DNA of 7,374 nucleotides. Origin: M55B175 sp964635265. Its GTDB lineage: Bacteria > Desulfobacterota > Desulfobacteria > Desulfobacterales > Desulfosalsimonadaceae. The translations under genes were made by a program, and so were the position numbers. Shown one piece after another: positions 5,908 through 7,374 of the stretch. Position 1 is the first letter of the stretch. The number at the start of each line of letters is the position of its first letter. The stretch lies in assembly GCA_964635265.1 (NCBI GenBank), contig CAZWNV010000147.1:1-7374 (forward strand). The letters run 5' to 3'. Below the pieces are notes generated by a model. That model was not told the origin of the DNA. It worked only from the letters and a program-made list of their open reading frames with translations, and ran no database searches.

Positions 5908-6827
5908 TACACGGTCGTATTCCGTATTGTCAGCTTGTTTATGTCCATGCGGCCCAGGCCCCGTTCATGTGCCAGGCGGATGTGCTTTACCTGTGCGGGC
6001 TCGTATTGTTTTCCATACCATTCAAACGCACTGACCGTATAGGCATCCGCGGCCACCATGTCCGTGGAGGCGATAATGGTGTCCGGCCTGATCACCTTGC
6101 CGGGGCCTCCGGGCCCGCCGCTTGTCAATACGCGCGTGGCGTCAACGACCACCAGTCCGGGCTGCAGAAGCGAGGCCAGGTCCACGATGCTTTCCTGCAG
6201 ATCCAGCCGGTGCATGATGTGCCGGTTCTCAATAAGTCCCATCATTCCTTTCATGGAGAGGCTCACCCCGGCTCCTGTATGGGATTTGGCAACCGGCGCG
6301 GCAATGAGAAGATCGGCTGCCAGCACCTCTTTCATGACTTCGGTGCTTGTGAGGGTTTTGCCCCGGGGAATGGAGACTTCCTTGAAGCTGTAAGGGCTGG
6401 ATACCATGTGGGTCATGTCTTTTTCCACGGCGTCACACGCGGCGGAGATCCCGGACTGTTCCAGGCACCGTTCGGCGGGGGCCAGAGGGTTGTCGAGAAC
6501 AAGAACCCGTCCGGCGCCGGCCTCCTTGCACATGGCGGCAAGGGTTTTCACCACCAGCGGGTGGGTGTTGGAAGCCCGCTCCGGTCCCGAAGCAAAGCTC
6601 ATGTTGGGCTTTATCACCACGCGGCCGCCCTTTTTGACGAATTTTCCCATTCCGCCCATGATCTGGACGGATTTTCGTACCGCTTTTTCGATATCTCCCC
6701 GGACTACGGCAATATCGGGCCGGCCTGCGGCCAGCAGGCGCGCCGGCAGCACAAGAGATGCACCGCTCGTCCACAGGAGCCCGGCTGCCTGGTATTGTAG
6801 AAATCTGCGTCGGTTTATGGGTTCCAC
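5907..6827 (-). CDS. Tat-exported DUF362 (COG2006-type) protein
   Basis: The 306-residue product starts with a twin-arginine signal, NRRRFLQYQAAG (5-16) followed by a hydrophobic stretch to about 33 and a likely cleavage near LLAAG, so the folded protein should act in the periplasm or be anchored there. The remainder is a DUF362 domain: VVIKPNMSF (70-78), NTHPLVVK (87-94), VAKSHTGAGVSLSMKGMMGLI (179-199), TRVLTSGGPGGPG (231-243) and DMVAADAYTVSAF (256-268). The family is of unknown function and is often found beside or fused to ferredoxin domains. Here the FeS clusters would come from the coupled downstream polyferredoxin. The start is a GTG at 6827, eight bases after AAAGGA (6840-6835). No in-frame start lies between it and the signal peptide. 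Its stop codon overlaps the next ATG by one base, so the two products are expected in related amounts. Confidence 0.88.
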   Translation of the reverse strand: MEPINRRRFLQYQAAGLLWTSGASLVLPARLLAAGRPDIAVVRGDIEKAVRKSVQIMGGMGKFVKKGGRVVIKPNMSFASGPERASNTHPLVVKTLAAMCKEAGAGRVLVLDNPLAPAERCLEQSGISAACDAVEKDMTHMVSSPYSFKEVSIPRGKTLTSTEVMKEVLAADLLIAAPVAKSHTGAGVSLSMKGMMGLIENRHIMHRLDLQESIVDLASLLQPGLVVVDATRVLTSGGPGGPGKVIRPDTIIASTDMVAADAYTVSAFEWYGKQYEPAQVKHIRLAHERGLGRMDINKLTIRNTTV

Positions 6828-6844
6828 ACTGCTGTCCTTTCCGC

Positions 6845-6865
6845 AAAAAAAGCCGCGGCTGCGGC
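6845..6865 (-). terminator. Terminator-like hairpin in the leader of the DUF362/polyferredoxin operon
   Basis: On the minus strand GCCGC (6865-6861), loop AGCC and GCGGC (6856-6852) are followed at once by seven T residues (6851-6845). The stem is all GC but only five pairs long, so terminator strength is uncertain. It ends 17 bases before the GTG start and five bases before the Shine-Dalgarno sequence. It may end DUF1614 transcripts, or act as an attenuator for the DUF362 operon, since any promoter for that operon would have to lie upstream of it. Confidence 0.45.
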
Positions 6866-6892
6866 ATGAAAACAGGAATTCGGCTGTCAGAA

Positions 6893-6957
6893 AAAAAATA
6901 GCGGCAATCCTGACAATTGCAAATAAAACGGCAGGGGAAAAGACCCAAAAAATAGCG
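6893..6957. repeat. Direct repeat AAAAAATAGCG in the leader region
   Basis: The 11-base string AAAAAATAGCG occurs at 6893-6903 and again at 6947-6957, 54 bases apart (about five helical turns), in a non-coding stretch much richer in A-tracts than its neighbours. It may be a pair of regulator or bending sites, or chance in A-rich DNA. Apart from this, 6923-7020 shows nothing I can assign. Confidence 0.3.
6895..6922 (-). promoter_or_regulatory. Possible promoter of the DUF362/polyferredoxin operon
   Basis: On the minus strand TTGCAA (6922-6917) is followed after 16 bases by TATTTT (6900-6895); each hexamer matches the consensus at four of six bases. Transcription would start near 6888, giving a leader of about 60 bases that contains the hairpin at 6865-6845. 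A 6-base inverted repeat (TGTCAG 6885-6890, CTGACA 6910-6915) overlaps this element and could be a regulator site. The assignment is weak. Confidence 0.25.
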
Positions 6958-7020
6958 CTGCGGCGGATTCGGGAATCTATCCGGGTGGATGCGGGAGGCG
7001 GGGGTTCGGCGCTTTTTCTG

Positions 7021-7374
7021 CTAATAGGCCAACAGGGTTGCCAGCAGCCCGGATATCACGATGCCGTCAAAGGTTCCGGCTCCGCCAATACTGGCTGCTC
7101 CGGTATTGATGGACTTGATCTCGTGCAGATGGAGCAGGTCAGCGCCTATCAAGGGACCCAGCACACCTGCGCAGAAAGCGGTCATGGGCGCCAGTTCATG
7201 GTGAAACAGCATGGCGCAGATGGCGGCCAAAAAGCCTGGTACAAGCGCCGGCATGGCGATGCCGACCTTTGTCCTTTCCGGAACGTTCTGCTGCAGGGAA
7301 ATCCAATCGGGCCGGGGGTGCTTCTCTTTTTCTGCCGCCCGGCATTGGGGCAACAAACAGGATTGATGTTTGCC
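7021..7374 (-). CDS. DUF1614 membrane protein, C-terminal part (5' end outside window)
   Basis: The visible 117 residues show the C-terminal pattern of DUF1614 integral membrane proteins: VGIAMPALVPGFLAA, then AGVLGPLIGADLLHL, then GAASIGGAGTFDGIVISG, ending with a hydrophobic helix and LLAY before a TAG stop. Three membrane segments can be placed. The family has no known function. No stop codon interrupts the frame up to the right edge, and from memory the family has about 200 or more residues, so the gene probably begins beyond the window. The 40 or so residues just before VGIAMP are charged and lack the hydrophobicity I would expect at this point. They could be a variable loop, or a start at the TTG at 7356 could make a short form. 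It lies about 190 bases upstream of DUF362 on the same strand. Confidence 0.75.
   Translation of the reverse strand, partial: GKHQSCLLPQCRAAEKEKHPRPDWISLQQNVPERTKVGIAMPALVPGFLAAICAMLFHHELAPMTAFCAGVLGPLIGADLLHLHEIKSINTGAASIGGAGTFDGIVISGLLATLLAY

Noticed and set aside
4453..6042. A 529-codon open frame on the plus strand opposite the polyferredoxin gene
   Set aside because: It is antisense to a gene with clear FeS motifs on the minus strand. The translation is low-complexity, Arg/Gly/Ala/Cys-rich, and has no recognisable domain or ribosome site. It is an artefact of GC-rich codon bias.
4213..6827. Assignment of the polyferredoxin pair to a periplasmic nitrate reductase (nap) operon
   Set aside because: No napA, napB, napC or napD-like gene is present and the partner is DUF362. 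Only the module types are NapH- and NapG-like.
6433..6948. A minus-strand frame overlapping the start of DUF362 in another phase
   Set aside because: It runs through the hairpin and T-run of the leader and duplicates DUF362 coding DNA out of frame. The DUF362 frame has the Tat signal and the family motifs.
1..7374. CRISPR arrays, tRNA or rRNA genes, insertion sequences, att sites
   Set aside because: No spaced direct-repeat series, cloverleaf-like sequence, transposase or integrase motif, or paired terminal repeats were seen on either strand.

Overview
The window reads as a GC-rich chromosomal segment from an anaerobic, probably sulfate-reducing or related bacterium of the Desulfobacterota. 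That placement is an inference. It rests on gene content: an FeS/FMN/FAD enoate-reductase-type enzyme, a membrane polyferredoxin, a Tat-exported DUF362 protein and a DUF1614 membrane protein. No rRNA, tRNA, CRISPR array, transposase or integrase is visible, so it looks like ordinary chromosome rather than a mobile island.

Layout. (1) Minus strand, from the left edge to 1311: the first 437 residues of a multidomain NADH:flavin oxidoreductase of the 2,4-dienoyl-CoA reductase type, whose FAD/NAD part runs off the window. (2) 1312-1582: a divergent control region with a consensus -35 for the reductase, a perfect 11+2+11 inverted repeat that looks like a TetR-type operator, and a weak promoter for the rightward genes. 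(3) Plus strand, 1583-4202: four closely spaced genes, namely a two-helix membrane protein with a possible winged-helix tail, a eukaryotic-type hexokinase, a very acidic 115-residue protein, and a very basic 139-residue protein with a possible PH/GRAM-like fold that overlaps it by 8 bases. (4) Minus strand, 6827-4213: a translationally coupled pair made of a Tat-signal DUF362 protein and a 564-residue NapH-NapG-like polyferredoxin fusion. (5) 6828-7020: the leader of that pair, with a terminator-like hairpin just before the Shine-Dalgarno sequence. (6) Minus strand, 7021 to the right edge: the C-terminal part of a DUF1614 membrane protein.

How the genes may work together. The DUF362/polyferredoxin pair is the most coherent system here. 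The polyferredoxin has NapH-like membrane and cytoplasmic FeS parts, then an internal twin-arginine segment, then four further FeS-binding motifs that would be periplasmic. This is the arrangement expected of an electron conduit across the inner membrane, with the exported DUF362 protein as its likely partner. Its substrate cannot be read from the sequence. The hexokinase group is a separate rightward unit that may share the palindromic control site with the leftward reductase.
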